From Alsobacter sp046349155 (GTDB taxonomy: Bacteria > Pseudomonadota > Alphaproteobacteria > Rhizobiales > Beijerinckiaceae), in contig JAXMCW010000001.1 of NCBI GenBank assembly GCA_046349155.1, positions 1,674,001 through 1,738,000 on the forward strand: a stretch of 64,000 nt of DNA, in the 5' to 3' direction. Position 1 is the stretch's first letter. The number at the start of each line of letters is the position of its first letter. Positions 1-7,974 of the stretch are shown in pieces. The notes under the pieces are model-generated. The model saw only the letters and a program-made list of their open reading frames with translations, did no database searches and was not told where the DNA came from. Made by a program: the position numbers and the translations under genes.

Positions 1-500
1 TTCAGGACACGTTCCTGTTCCATTTCAGCATCGGGGAGAACATCGCGCTCGGTCGTCCCGACGCGAGCCGCGACGAAATCGAGGTCGCCGCGCGCGCAGC
101 CGAAATCCACGACTTCATCGTCGCCTTGCCCGAGGGCTACGACACCGTCGTCGGCGAACGCGGAGCAGGCCTCTCGGGGGGGCAGCGCCAGCGCATCGCC
201 ATCGCGCGGGCGCTCCTGCGCGACGCTCCCGTCATCCTGCTCGACGAGGCGACGAGCGCGCTGGACCCGGCGACCGAGGCGTCTCTCCAGGAGACGATCG
301 AGACGGTGACGGCGTCGCGCACGGTCATCTCCATCTCCCACCGCCTCTCGACCATCACGCACTACGACCGGATCGTGGTGATGGACCAGGGCCGCGTGAA
401 GGAGGTGGGCACGCATGACGAGCTGCTGGCCCTGGACGGCGCCTATGCGAAGCTGTGGCGTCGCCAGTCGGCCGCGACCCGGCGGCCTGCCAAGGCCTGA
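1..500 (+). CDS. ABC exporter, C-terminal ATPase part (5' truncated)
   Basis: The reading frame is open from the window edge (frame beginning at base 3) to the TGA at 498-500, so only the last part of the nucleotide-binding domain is here. Visible in order are the Q-loop (QDTFLFH), the ABC signature LSGGQRQR, Walker B VILLDEATSALD and the switch histidine SHRLS, followed by the usual GTHDELL tail. This is the exporter (MsbA/LapB-like) class of fused permease-ATPases; the transmembrane half lies upstream of the window. The protein ends nine bases before the stop of the convergent chemotaxis gene. Substrate cannot be told from this fragment. Confidence 0.9.
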   Translation, partial: QDTFLFHFSIGENIALGRPDASRDEIEVAARAAEIHDFIVALPEGYDTVVGERGAGLSGGQRQRIAIARALLRDAPVILLDEATSALDPATEASLQETIETVTASRTVISISHRLSTITHYDRIVVMDQGRVKEVGTHDELLALDGAYAKLWRRQSAATRRPAKA

Positions 501-508
501 GCGGGACG

Positions 509-2125
509 TCAGGCCCTGGGCGCTGGACCCTCGTCCTGGCCGACCCGCGACTTCACGGTCCTCGCGCGCTGCAGGATGAACTGCACCGGGCGGTCCACAT
601 CGTCGAGCAAGCGCGCCGCCGAGCCGACCACGTCGCGCGCCCGCTCCACCGCGGCGTTCAGGCCGTCGGCGAGCTGGCGGTGGTGCTCGATGGTCGGTCG
701 GGTCTGTTTCAGCCGGCCATCGATGTCCTGCACGGACCTGGCCTGGTCCTTGGCGGCGAAGTCCACCTGGCGGCTGAGGCTGGAAAGCTCTTCCATCTGC
801 CGCTCGATGGCGGCCAGCAGGTGCAGGGAATCCTCGCCGCCGCTGCGCACGTCGGCGACGAGCTCGGCGATCTTGCGAGTTGCCCCGGCGGTCTGCAGCG
901 CGAGGTTTTTCACCTCGGACGCCACGACGGCGAAGCCGCGTCCCGCCTCGCCGGCCCGGGCGGCCTCGATCGTGGCGTTGAGCGCCAGGAGGTTGGTCTG
1001 GCTGGCGATGGTGCCGATGTCGGCGGCCACGGCTTCAATCTGGCTGGCGGCCGCGACGAAGGCCTTCACGGACCGATAGCCGTCGCCGGTCTTGTCGACG
1101 GTTGTGCGTATCAGGCGGTCCGATTCCACGACGCTGGCCTCGACGAGGTTTGTCGAACCGACAAGTTCGTCCGTCGTGGCGAGGATGTCCTCAAACTGGG
1201 CGAAGGCCTGGGTGGTCGCGGACATCATCTCGCGCGTGCGGTCCTGCACGTCCTGCGTCGCCGAGAGCATGAGCGAGCTCGACTGCGCGATGGTGTCGGA
1301 GGAGGCGCCGAGCGCACGGATGGAGGGATTGATCGCCTCGACGAACTCCCCGATGTCTCGGGAGACCTGCAACTCCTTTTCCAGAACCGCCTCGTGACGG
1401 GCCTGGACGGCGAGCACCGTCTCCTTCTCCTGGAGAAGGGCGCCGGAGCGCTCGAGCTCCCGCTCGTAGCGGACGGAGCGGACGGCGCGCTGGATGGTGA
1501 AGATCAGGAGGACCGAAAAGGCGGCCGCGATCACCAGCACTCCGACGAGGATCACGCGATAAAGCGTCTGCGTCTCGTCCCGGTCCGCAGCCCTGCGGAT
1601 CGCCATGGCGCTCCAGATGGTGCTCGCTAGGTCTTCCGCCAGGCGGCCGGCCTCCTCGGCCGGGGCATGGATGGTCGCGATGACCGACGCCGGATCTGCT
1701 CCTTCCCGCAGGGACGACAGCGACAGGTCGATCCGGTTCGAGAGGACAGAGATGCGGGCCTTCAGCCGGGCGATGTCGGAGTCGGGCGCCTCCTGGTTGT
1801 TCTCGTCGGCGGTCCGCATCAGCTTGAGGCGGCTGACGAGGATGTCGTTCGCGCGCAGCAGTTGATCGAGGCGCTCCTTCGTAGGCTGATGCAGCCAGTG
1901 GACCGCCGCATGCTCGATCTTGCCCAGCTCCTGGGTGAGCTGGTGGGCGGACCAGATCGAGGTGCGTCTGCTCTCCCTCAGCTGCTTGGCTTCCCGACCA
2001 TCGAGCTGGTGCAGGATGACGCCGATCGCCGCCAGGAAGATCGCAATCGCGCAGACGAGCCCGACGACGGCAATGCGCTCGTGGCGGGAGGTCAGGAGGT
2101 CACGCCAGGAGAAGCCGCGGCTCAC
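509..2125 (-). CDS. Methyl-accepting chemotaxis protein without an obvious HAMP domain
   Basis: A 538-residue inner-membrane chemoreceptor-like protein. It has a first membrane segment near residues 19-40, a periplasmic helical stretch of about 150 residues, and a second membrane segment near 196-215. A long coiled coil follows with the conserved MCP hairpin tip (EAARAGEAGRGFAVVASEV). Such receptors signal to CheA/CheW to bias flagellar rotation. I do not recognise a canonical HAMP motif after the second membrane segment; the coiled coil starts almost directly, and no C-terminal CheR-tethering pentapeptide is present. No che genes are adjacent, so this is an orphan receptor. The ligand is unknown. 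Confidence 0.9.
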   Translation of the reverse strand: MSRGFSWRDLLTSRHERIAVVGLVCAIAIFLAAIGVILHQLDGREAKQLRESRRTSIWSAHQLTQELGKIEHAAVHWLHQPTKERLDQLLRANDILVSRLKLMRTADENNQEAPDSDIARLKARISVLSNRIDLSLSSLREGADPASVIATIHAPAEEAGRLAEDLASTIWSAMAIRRAADRDETQTLYRVILVGVLVIAAAFSVLLIFTIQRAVRSVRYERELERSGALLQEKETVLAVQARHEAVLEKELQVSRDIGEFVEAINPSIRALGASSDTIAQSSSLMLSATQDVQDRTREMMSATTQAFAQFEDILATTDELVGSTNLVEASVVESDRLIRTTVDKTGDGYRSVKAFVAAASQIEAVAADIGTIASQTNLLALNATIEAARAGEAGRGFAVVASEVKNLALQTAGATRKIAELVADVRSGGEDSLHLLAAIERQMEELSSLSRQVDFAAKDQARSVQDIDGRLKQTRPTIEHHRQLADGLNAAVERARDVVGSAARLLDDVDRPVQFILQRARTVKSRVGQDEGPAPRA

Positions 2126-2189
2126 GCGCGCGCTCCGGCCGATGAGTCAGACCCCGAAGGTCTGCTCTTGTTTCCCCACGTCATTCCCG

Positions 2190-2239
2190 CTGTCTCAAAA
2201 TGCGACAGGCATCAGTTTAGCGATCGAGTCCTTCGCTAA
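2190..2239. promoter_or_regulatory. Two small inverted repeats upstream of the MCP gene
   Basis: CTGTC-N9-GACAG (2190-2208) is followed by a perfect 7-bp-arm inverted repeat TTAGCGA/TCGCTAA (2217-2239). They lie 65-114 bp upstream of the MCP start and downstream of the HlyD stop. No T-run follows on either strand, so an operator is as likely as a terminator. The regulatory role is inference. Confidence 0.25.
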
Positions 2240-2340
2240 GATTAATGTCAAGTGGAGAGCCGGGCCTGGGAGAGCTCGCCTTGACCGGGACGAGGCGGCG
2301 CGGGTTCCCGGCCCGCGCCGCCACCGGGGATTCGGGGCTC

Positions 2341-3660
2341 TCACTTCTCGCGGAAGGCAAGGCCGAGCTTGTCGGTCAAGGGCTGGGTCAAGTACGCGAT
2401 GACGCGGCGCGGCTCGCCGCGGATGAGCACCTCGGCCGGCAGGCCGGGGGTCAGCTCCTTGCCCTGGAGCTTGCTCTCCTCCTCGCGCGGAACCTCGATC
2501 TTGACCGAGAAGAAGGCCTGGCCAGAGCGGTCGTCCTTCACCTGGTCGGGCGAGACGCCCGTGACGGTTCCGTCGAGCTCGGGCGGGGTGGCGAGCTTGA
2601 AGGAGCTCAGACGAATCGTGGCCGGCTGGCCGACATGGACCTGGTCGATCTCGTCGGGACGGATCCTGGCGGTCACGATCAGGGGATCCGTGTTGGGGAT
2701 GATCGACATCACGGTCTGCCCGGCCCCGATGATCCCGCCCACGGTATGGATCGCGAGTTCGTGGACGTAGCCGGTGCGCGGCGCGCGGATTTCCAGGCGC
2801 TCCATGCGGTCGAGCGCCGTGGCGCGCTCCTGTTCGGTCTGGGCGATCTTCTCGGCCGCAGCCTGGAGCTGGCTCAGGACGTCGGACTGGCCGCTCTTGC
2901 GGACCTCGGCCATCTTGAACTCGGTCTCGGCGAGCTGCGAACGGGCGCTCGCCATGCGCGCCTCGGTGTCGCCGATCTGGCCTTGCAGCCGGCTCACTTC
3001 GCGCTCTGTCTGGCGCAGGATGGGGCGGCGGATCAGTCCCTTCTTGTCCAGCATGCGCTGGTCCTCGAGGTCGGCGCTCGCCTGGTCGAGCTCGCCCCTG
3101 GTGGCCTTGAGCTGCTCGCCGAGGCCGAGGAGCTGGTTCTCGATCTGGGTCTTCTTCTCGGAGAGCTGGGCGAGCTGGCTGGCCTTGGCGCTGCGCTTTT
3201 CGGTGAGCAGGCTCTGCTGGGCCGCGACGGCCGCCCGGAGGGTCTCGGCGGCTTTCGGGCCGGCGAGAGGCGAGGGCGGCAAGGCGACCTTGTCGAGGTC
3301 CTGGCGCTCGGCCTCGAGGCGGGCCTGTTCCGCCACGAGGTCGATGAGCCGGCGCTCGACGATGGCGAGGTCGCTCGTCACCTTGGCGGCGTCGAGCCTG
3401 ACGAGCACCTGGCCCTCCTGCACGAGTTGCCCCTCGCGGGCCGTGATGGCGCCCACGACGCCGCCTTCGAGGTGCTGCACCGCCTGGGCGTTGGACTTCA
3501 CCACGAAGGTGCCGCCGGCCACGACCGCGCTGTCGATCTTGGTGGTCACCGCCCAACCCCCCACGGTGCCGCCCACCAGGACGACGCTCGCCAGGAAGGC
3601 GCGGAGCAGGTTGCGGATGGAGTTGTCGGTGGCCACGAGGTCGGCGTCGAATTCGGTCAT
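2341..3660 (-). CDS. Type I secretion membrane fusion protein, HlyD/PrtE family
   Basis: A 439-residue periplasmic adaptor. It has a short cytoplasmic N-terminus, one membrane segment near residues 20-40, the lipoyl/barrel half-motif around VQHLEGGVVGAI, and a long coiled coil (about 85-280). The second barrel half is at EIRAPRTGYVHELAIHTVGGII, and a beta domain ends in the family C-terminus LTQPLTDKL. It would link the ABC exporter encoded just upstream to a TolC-like outer-membrane channel, which is not in this window. It starts 88 bp after the ABC stop and has its own CRP-like palindrome 77 bp upstream, so it may be independently promoted as well as read through. Confidence 0.93.
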   Translation of the reverse strand: MTEFDADLVATDNSIRNLLRAFLASVVLVGGTVGGWAVTTKIDSAVVAGGTFVVKSNAQAVQHLEGGVVGAITAREGQLVQEGQVLVRLDAAKVTSDLAIVERRLIDLVAEQARLEAERQDLDKVALPPSPLAGPKAAETLRAAVAAQQSLLTEKRSAKASQLAQLSEKKTQIENQLLGLGEQLKATRGELDQASADLEDQRMLDKKGLIRRPILRQTEREVSRLQGQIGDTEARMASARSQLAETEFKMAEVRKSGQSDVLSQLQAAAEKIAQTEQERATALDRMERLEIRAPRTGYVHELAIHTVGGIIGAGQTVMSIIPNTDPLIVTARIRPDEIDQVHVGQPATIRLSSFKLATPPELDGTVTGVSPDQVKDDRSGQAFFSVKIEVPREEESKLQGKELTPGLPAEVLIRGEPRRVIAYLTQPLTDKLGLAFREK

Positions 3661-3736
3661 GGAGCCCTCCTGTCTCTGAAACGGGCAGAGGCTGCCCGCG
3701 ATGTGAGGGCAGCCTCCCAGAGTTCGTGTCTCCGCG

Positions 3737-3754
3737 CTGTGAGGGCGTTCACAG
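3737..3754 (-). promoter_or_regulatory. CRP-like palindrome upstream of the HlyD gene
   Basis: CTGTGAGGGCGTTCACAG is a perfect TGTGA-N6-TCACA site, the classic Crp core. It overlaps the stop codon of the ABC gene (3749-3751) and lies 77 bp upstream of the HlyD start. It shares extended flanks (GCG before, GGGC-CGGG after) with the site at 5845. A Crp-family regulator is encoded at 7139. Confidence 0.6.
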
Positions 3755-5767
3755 GGCCCGGGCTTGCGGGGGCTGCGCGAGCTCGCGCTGGGTGTCGGCC
3801 TGCCGACGGGCGCGGGTCAGGTCGAGGCTGGTGATCGTCGCCGACAGCAGGGGCTGCTCGTCGGCCAGGGCCGGGGCGCTTTCCGTGTTGGCGGGGGTCG
3901 CCTGCATCCAGCGGGGCAGGGTGGCCTCGCCGCCCTGGGCGGCCGGGGCATGGATCTGCACCTGGGCGGGGGCCGGAGCGGCAGCGGCGGGAGCCTGCAC
4001 CGCGACGGAGGCGGCGGGGGCGGCCGCGGCCGGCGTCGTCGCCTGCTCGCCCTGCTTGTGGGGCTGGCCCAGGCGGGGGAAGAGCGCAGAGAGGACGATG
4101 TTCTTCGGGCCGAACATCTCGGCGCGGCCGCTGCGCAGCGACAGGATCTTGTTGGCCGCGAAGATGGCGCTCGGGCGATGGGCGACGATCACCACGATCT
4201 GGCCCTTCTGCTTCATCCGCATGATCGCCTCGTTCAGGCCGGCCTCGCCGAGCGGGTCCAGGTTGGAGTTCGGCTCGTCGAGCACGACCAGGAAGGGGTT
4301 GCCGAACACGGCGCGGGCAAGCCCGATGCGCTGGCGCTGACCGCCCGAGAGCGTCATGCCCGCCTCGCCGACCGGCGTGTCGTAGCCCTTCGGGAAGGCC
4401 AGGATCATCTCGTGAACGCCTGCCAGGCGGGCAGCCTCGACGACCTGCTCGGTGGTCGCGTCCTTGCGGAAGCGGGCGATGTTCTCGGCGATCGTGCCGT
4501 CGAAGAGCTCGATGGTCTGGGGCAGGTGGCCGATGGCGTCCGCAAGCGTCTCCGGCGAATACTGGGCGAGCAGGGCCTGGTCGAAGCGGATCTCGCCGCG
4601 GGCGGTCGGCCAGGCGCCGACCAAGGCGCGGACGAGGGTGGACTTGCCGCAGCCGCTCGGGCCGATGATGCCGAGTGCGTCGCCGGCCTCGATCTCGAAG
4701 GAGACGCCGGCCACCGTGGCGTTGGCGCAGCCGGGGGGCACGATGGAGATGTCACGCACCGAGAGGGACTTCTGCGGGCGGGCCATGCCGTGCTGGGCGT
4801 CGGCCGCCTTGGGGAGCTGGGCGGTGAGGGCGCGCAGCCGCTTGAAAGCCTGCCACGCCGCGGCGGTGGAGCGGGAATAGGCGATCACGCCGTCGATCGG
4901 GCCCAGCGCCTTCGCCAGGATGATCGAGCAGGCCATCATGCCGCCGGGCGACATGTCGGCGTCGATCACGAGGTAGGCTCCGAGCGCCAGCATGCCGGAC
5001 TGCAGCATCAGGCGGACGGACTTGGAGATGGCGCCGAAGAGGCTCGCGTGGTCGGCAAGGTCCCGGGCCTGGGAGATGGCGGTGACGTAGCCGGTGCCCC
5101 AGCGCTTGCACAGGTCGTCACCCATGCTCATCGCAGCGGCGGCCTCGGAATTGCGTTTGGCGTCAAGCAGCAGCGACATGGTCGAGGCCTGGGACCTCGC
5201 GACGTTCTGGGTGGCGGGCTTGGTCACGGCCTGGTTGACGATGGACAGCACGACCAGGAAGAGAGCTCCCGCGAAGGCGGTGGCGGCCAGCAGCGGATGC
5301 ACGATGTAGAGGATCGCGAAGTAGATCGGGATCCACGGCAGGTCGAGCAGGGCGCCGGGGCCGGCTCCCATCAGGAAGTTGCGGATCTGCGCGAGGTCCT
5401 GGAGGGGGTCGTGGTTGCGGGCGTGCGGGCCGAAGTGCAGGGGCAGCCGCAGCGTGGCGTTGAACAGGACCGGGGCCAGCTTGTGGTCGAAGGTGATGCC
5501 GACCCGGGCCATCAGCTTGCCGCGCAGGCCCTCGAGGAAGCCGTAGAAGGCGTAGAGCACCACGGCGAGAAGGCTGAGCGCCACCAGGGTGGGGATGCTC
5601 TTGCTCGACAGCACCTTGTTGTACACCAGCATCATGAAGAGGGGCGCCGTGAGCATCAGGATGTTGCCCAGGCAGCTGATGCCGCTCACGCCGATGAAGG
5701 GGCCGCGAAGTCCGCGCACCGCGCTGATCAGCTGCTGGTCGGCGCTCTTGGGGGTCTTGGTCGTCAT
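3749..5767 (-). CDS. Type I secretion ABC permease/ATPase, PrtD family
   Basis: A fused ABC exporter of 672 residues, taking the ATG at 5767 (GAGGA Shine-Dalgarno 8 bases upstream). The reading frame stays open further upstream, but that part is arginine/proline-rich shadow. The N-terminal half carries about six membrane segments. The ATPase half shows Walker A GPSGCGKST, signature LSGGQRQR and Walker B LVVLDEPNSNLD, the LDEPNSNLD form being typical of PrtD-type type I exporters. An unusual Ala/Pro-rich tail of roughly 95 residues follows. The protein energises one-step export of an unfolded substrate; the His/Gly-rich gene upstream is the natural candidate. Confidence 0.94.
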   Translation of the reverse strand: MTTKTPKSADQQLISAVRGLRGPFIGVSGISCLGNILMLTAPLFMMLVYNKVLSSKSIPTLVALSLLAVVLYAFYGFLEGLRGKLMARVGITFDHKLAPVLFNATLRLPLHFGPHARNHDPLQDLAQIRNFLMGAGPGALLDLPWIPIYFAILYIVHPLLAATAFAGALFLVVLSIVNQAVTKPATQNVARSQASTMSLLLDAKRNSEAAAAMSMGDDLCKRWGTGYVTAISQARDLADHASLFGAISKSVRLMLQSGMLALGAYLVIDADMSPGGMMACSIILAKALGPIDGVIAYSRSTAAAWQAFKRLRALTAQLPKAADAQHGMARPQKSLSVRDISIVPPGCANATVAGVSFEIEAGDALGIIGPSGCGKSTLVRALVGAWPTARGEIRFDQALLAQYSPETLADAIGHLPQTIELFDGTIAENIARFRKDATTEQVVEAARLAGVHEMILAFPKGYDTPVGEAGMTLSGGQRQRIGLARAVFGNPFLVVLDEPNSNLDPLGEAGLNEAIMRMKQKGQIVVIVAHRPSAIFAANKILSLRSGRAEMFGPKNIVLSALFPRLGQPHKQGEQATTPAAAAPAASVAVQAPAAAAPAPAQVQIHAPAAQGGEATLPRWMQATPANTESAPALADEQPLLSATITSLDLTRARRQADTQRELAQPPQARAL

Positions 5768-6104
5768 GGCGGTGGTCCTCGGTCTCGCGGCGGGGCGGGA
5801 GGCCCCTGTCATGAGGCGAGAATGGGCCCGCGGACGACTCGGCGCTGTGAGGTGAGCCACAGGGCTCGGGACACGGTGTGTCCGGCGGCGCCACGCGCCA
5901 ATTGTCCCCGCGCGAGTGGGCAGCGCGCCGCAGGCCGGGCGCGCGAGGCGGGCCGGCCTGGGACATGCGCCATCCGTCGGGGTCGGTGCGGGCACGGCCG
6001 CCCTAGGCCGCTGCGCCCCGCTCCGGGCGTCGGCCAGTCGGCAGGGGCGCGGCCGGACGCACGCGCCACCGCGTCGGCGTCGACCGTCGCGCGGCTTCGC
6101 CGGA
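5768..6104. other. 337-bp intergenic region, T1SS ABC promoter area
   Basis: No convincing gene is seen. The region holds the CRP-like site at 5845-5862 and, 7 bp beyond it, a perfect 6-bp-arm hairpin GGACAC-GGT-GTGTCC (5869-5883). It separates the substrate candidate from the ABC gene, so ABC transcription probably begins here. Confidence 0.5.
5845..5862 (-). promoter_or_regulatory. CRP-like palindrome upstream of the T1SS ABC gene
   Basis: CTGTGAGGTGAGCCACAG matches TGTGA-N6-CACA with one mismatch to the ideal right arm. It lies 78 bp upstream of the ABC start. It matches the site at 3737 in 24 of the 30 surrounding bases, far more than the palindrome itself requires. Confidence 0.55.
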
Positions 6105-6947
6105 TCAGGCGTGGGGCAGCAGCCCTGCCGCATGGTCCTGCGCGGCGATCAGCGTCTGCTGGTCGGACAGAGCCTCGACGTCGCCGCCAATGTGGATGTT
6201 GCCGCCCGCTCCCGCGTTCAGCACGACGTTGGTCACCTCGGTCGCCTGGTTCTGCAGGACGGTGTTGTTGTTGATCTCGAGGTTCTCGATCGGGATGATC
6301 ACGAGCGGCGAGGCGCTTCCATCCGCGGACGGCAGGTGGCCGAAGAAGACCGCATCGAGCCCGCCGACGCCGCCGAGACCCACGCCCGTCAGCCCGTGCT
6401 CGCCCGTGCCGTCCCCGAACAGCGCCTGGCCCAGGCCGAAGTCGGTCGTGGTGCCGTTGCCGAAGCCGTGCGACTGGTCGGAGAAGATGGCCGTCGTCTG
6501 GTGCGACACCGCTTCGACGTCGCCGCCGATATCGATGCTGCCGCCGGGCCCCGTGTCGAGGAGCAGGTTTGTCACCTGCGTGACGTCGTTCTGGATGAGT
6601 GTGTTGTTGTTGATGACGAGATGATCGATCGGCACGACGACCACGGGACCGCCATGGGCGAGATCGCCGAGATGCCCGCCGAGGATGTGCTCGAAGCCGC
6701 CGGCCCTCGCCCAGTCTTCCGCCCCCCAGCCCGGGCCCAGTCCGTGGTCATGGCCGCCATGGCCGTGGTCGAGGCCGTGATGGGCAGGTCCGTCATGGCC
6801 GGAGAGGCCATGCGGCTGGAAGTGGGGGGCCGGGGCGTGGCCGAACGTGGAATGGCTCGGCGACTCGGAAATGCCGCCATAGGGATCGTGGATCGCGCGG
6901 ATGTCGTCCCGCACGGACGGTGTCTGGATCTGCGGGGAGGCGGACAT
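6105..6947 (-). CDS. Putative T1SS substrate with duplicated INNNT module
   Basis: I do not recognise the family. The 280-residue protein starts at ATG 6947 with an AGGAG site 7 bases upstream and has no signal peptide. A His/Gly-rich N-terminal stretch occupies residues 30-75. Two copies of a ~55-residue module follow (about 101-155 and 214-268), each with a hydrophobic run, P-I-x-x-L, INNNT, QN, a TN[LV][VL]L strand and G-G-x-I-x-I-GGDVEA. The composition is acidic and Gly-rich, with no Cys and no RTX nonapeptides. No signal peptide, a place directly upstream of the ABC/HlyD pair and a shared CRP-like promoter motif suggest a dedicated exported protein; that role is inference. Confidence 0.75.
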   Translation of the reverse strand: MSASPQIQTPSVRDDIRAIHDPYGGISESPSHSTFGHAPAPHFQPHGLSGHDGPAHHGLDHGHGGHDHGLGPGWGAEDWARAGGFEHILGGHLGDLAHGGPVVVVPIDHLVINNNTLIQNDVTQVTNLLLDTGPGGSIDIGGDVEAVSHQTTAIFSDQSHGFGNGTTTDFGLGQALFGDGTGEHGLTGVGLGGVGGLDAVFFGHLPSADGSASPLVIIPIENLEINNNTVLQNQATEVTNVVLNAGAGGNIHIGGDVEALSDQQTLIAAQDHAAGLLPHA

Positions 6948-7036
6948 GACGGTCTCCTGGCGAAGTCCTCGGGGCCACTCTGCGGCCCGGATGACGGGCG
7001 GTTCAGAATTCTCCTACGCCCGGGGCTCTCGCGGGG

Positions 7037-7054
7037 CTGTGATCCAGCCCACAG
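7037..7054. promoter_or_regulatory. CRP-like palindrome between substrate gene and crp-like gene
   Basis: CTGTGATCCAGCCCACAG (TGTGA-N6-CACA) lies 90 bp upstream of the secretion-substrate gene (minus) and 85 bp upstream of the Crp/Fnr gene (plus). One site could therefore control both and provide autoregulation. Confidence 0.55.
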
Positions 7055-7138
7055 CCTTGGCGTGTGTTGCGCCTTTGCCTCATTTCAAAATGCACCTAGT
7101 CTGCTCCGAGAAACCCGGCACCCCCCGAGAGAGCCGCC

Positions 7139-7852
7139 ATGTCCGAGCCGCGCTCCACCGCACCCGACGCGCCCGTCACGCTGGAGTCCCTGACGATCTT
7201 CAAGGGCGTTTCGCCCGAGGTGATGGACCAGATCGGCAAGCGCGCGCAGCGCCGCACGTTGGGCAAGGGCGAGTTGCTCTTCAACGTGAGCGACGATTCC
7301 GATGCGCTGTACGTCATCACCAAGGGCCGGATCCGCATCTGGGCCGTCTCGGCGGCCGGCGCCGAAGTCACGCTCAACGTGCAGACGCCCGGCGCGGTGT
7401 TCGGCGAGATCGGCATGCTCGACGGCAGCACACGGACGGCGGGCGCCTCGGCCATGATGCCGACCGAACTCATCGCGATCTCCCGGAAGACCTTCTTCGA
7501 CGCGATGGACCGTGACCCGCAACTCGCCCGCAACGTCATTGCGCTGCTGTGCCAGCGGTTGCGCTGGACGAGCGCACGCATGGAGGACGCCGCACTTCGC
7601 CAGGCCCCTCAGCGCCTGGCGCGCCTGCTGGGCCATCTGGCGCGCGATCACAGCCGCAAGACGCCGAAGGGCCTGGAGATCTCGATCAAGCTCACGCAGG
7701 GCGAACTCGCGCAATGGACGGCGATGTCCCGCGAGAGCCTCAACAAGCTCCTCAACCGCTGGATCGACGACGGCATCATCGCCCAGGACAAGGGTGTCCT
7801 GACCGTCCGCAAGCCGCAGGACCTCGAGGACCTCGAGGAGTTCTCCGAATAG
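7139..7852 (+). CDS. Crp/Fnr-family transcription regulator
   Basis: A 237-residue regulator with an N-terminal cyclic-nucleotide-binding fold and a C-terminal winged helix. The phosphate-binding cassette (VFGEIGMLDGSTRTA) keeps the Gly-Glu and Arg-Thr positions used by cAMP-binding Crp, and there is no Fnr-type cysteine cluster. The recognition helix reads SRESLNKLL, matching Crp's SRETVGRIL at the Arg and Glu that read TGTGA, with Lys for the last Arg. This fits the TGTGA-N6-CACA sites found upstream of this gene and of all three neighbouring secretion genes. A class III cyclase lies convergently downstream and could supply the ligand, which is inference. Confidence 0.92.
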   Translation: MSEPRSTAPDAPVTLESLTIFKGVSPEVMDQIGKRAQRRTLGKGELLFNVSDDSDALYVITKGRIRIWAVSAAGAEVTLNVQTPGAVFGEIGMLDGSTRTAGASAMMPTELIAISRKTFFDAMDRDPQLARNVIALLCQRLRWTSARMEDAALRQAPQRLARLLGHLARDHSRKTPKGLEISIKLTQGELAQWTAMSRESLNKLLNRWIDDGIIAQDKGVLTVRKPQDLEDLEEFSE

Positions 7853-7877
7853 GCCGTCGGTCCGAATAGGCCGTCGG
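7844..7877 (+). repeat. 17-bp tandem direct repeat over the crp-like stop codon
   Basis: The unit TCCGAATAGGCCGTCGG occurs twice head to tail (7844-7860 and 7861-7877). The first copy contains the final Ser-Glu codons and the TAG stop, so the second places a spare in-register stop just outside the gene. It is probably a slippage duplication. Confidence 0.8.
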
Positions 7878-7974
7878 ACCGGGAACCGCCTCCGACCTGC
7901 GAGGGAGGGGGACCATCCTACCCGCGCAACGCGCGAGTCGGGCGTCCCCCGTCCTTTCCCGCGACGCCCCTGCC

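Noticed and set aside
3764..6274. 836-codon plus-strand open frame opposite the first T1SS ABC gene
   Set aside because: Its product is a Gly/His/Arg-rich antisense translation of the ABC gene, with no domain; GC-rich codon bias keeps the frame open.
6105..6947. RTX calcium-binding repeats in the secretion substrate candidate
   Set aside because: GGDV occurs but the nonapeptide GGxGxDxxx pattern does not; the duplicated module is different.
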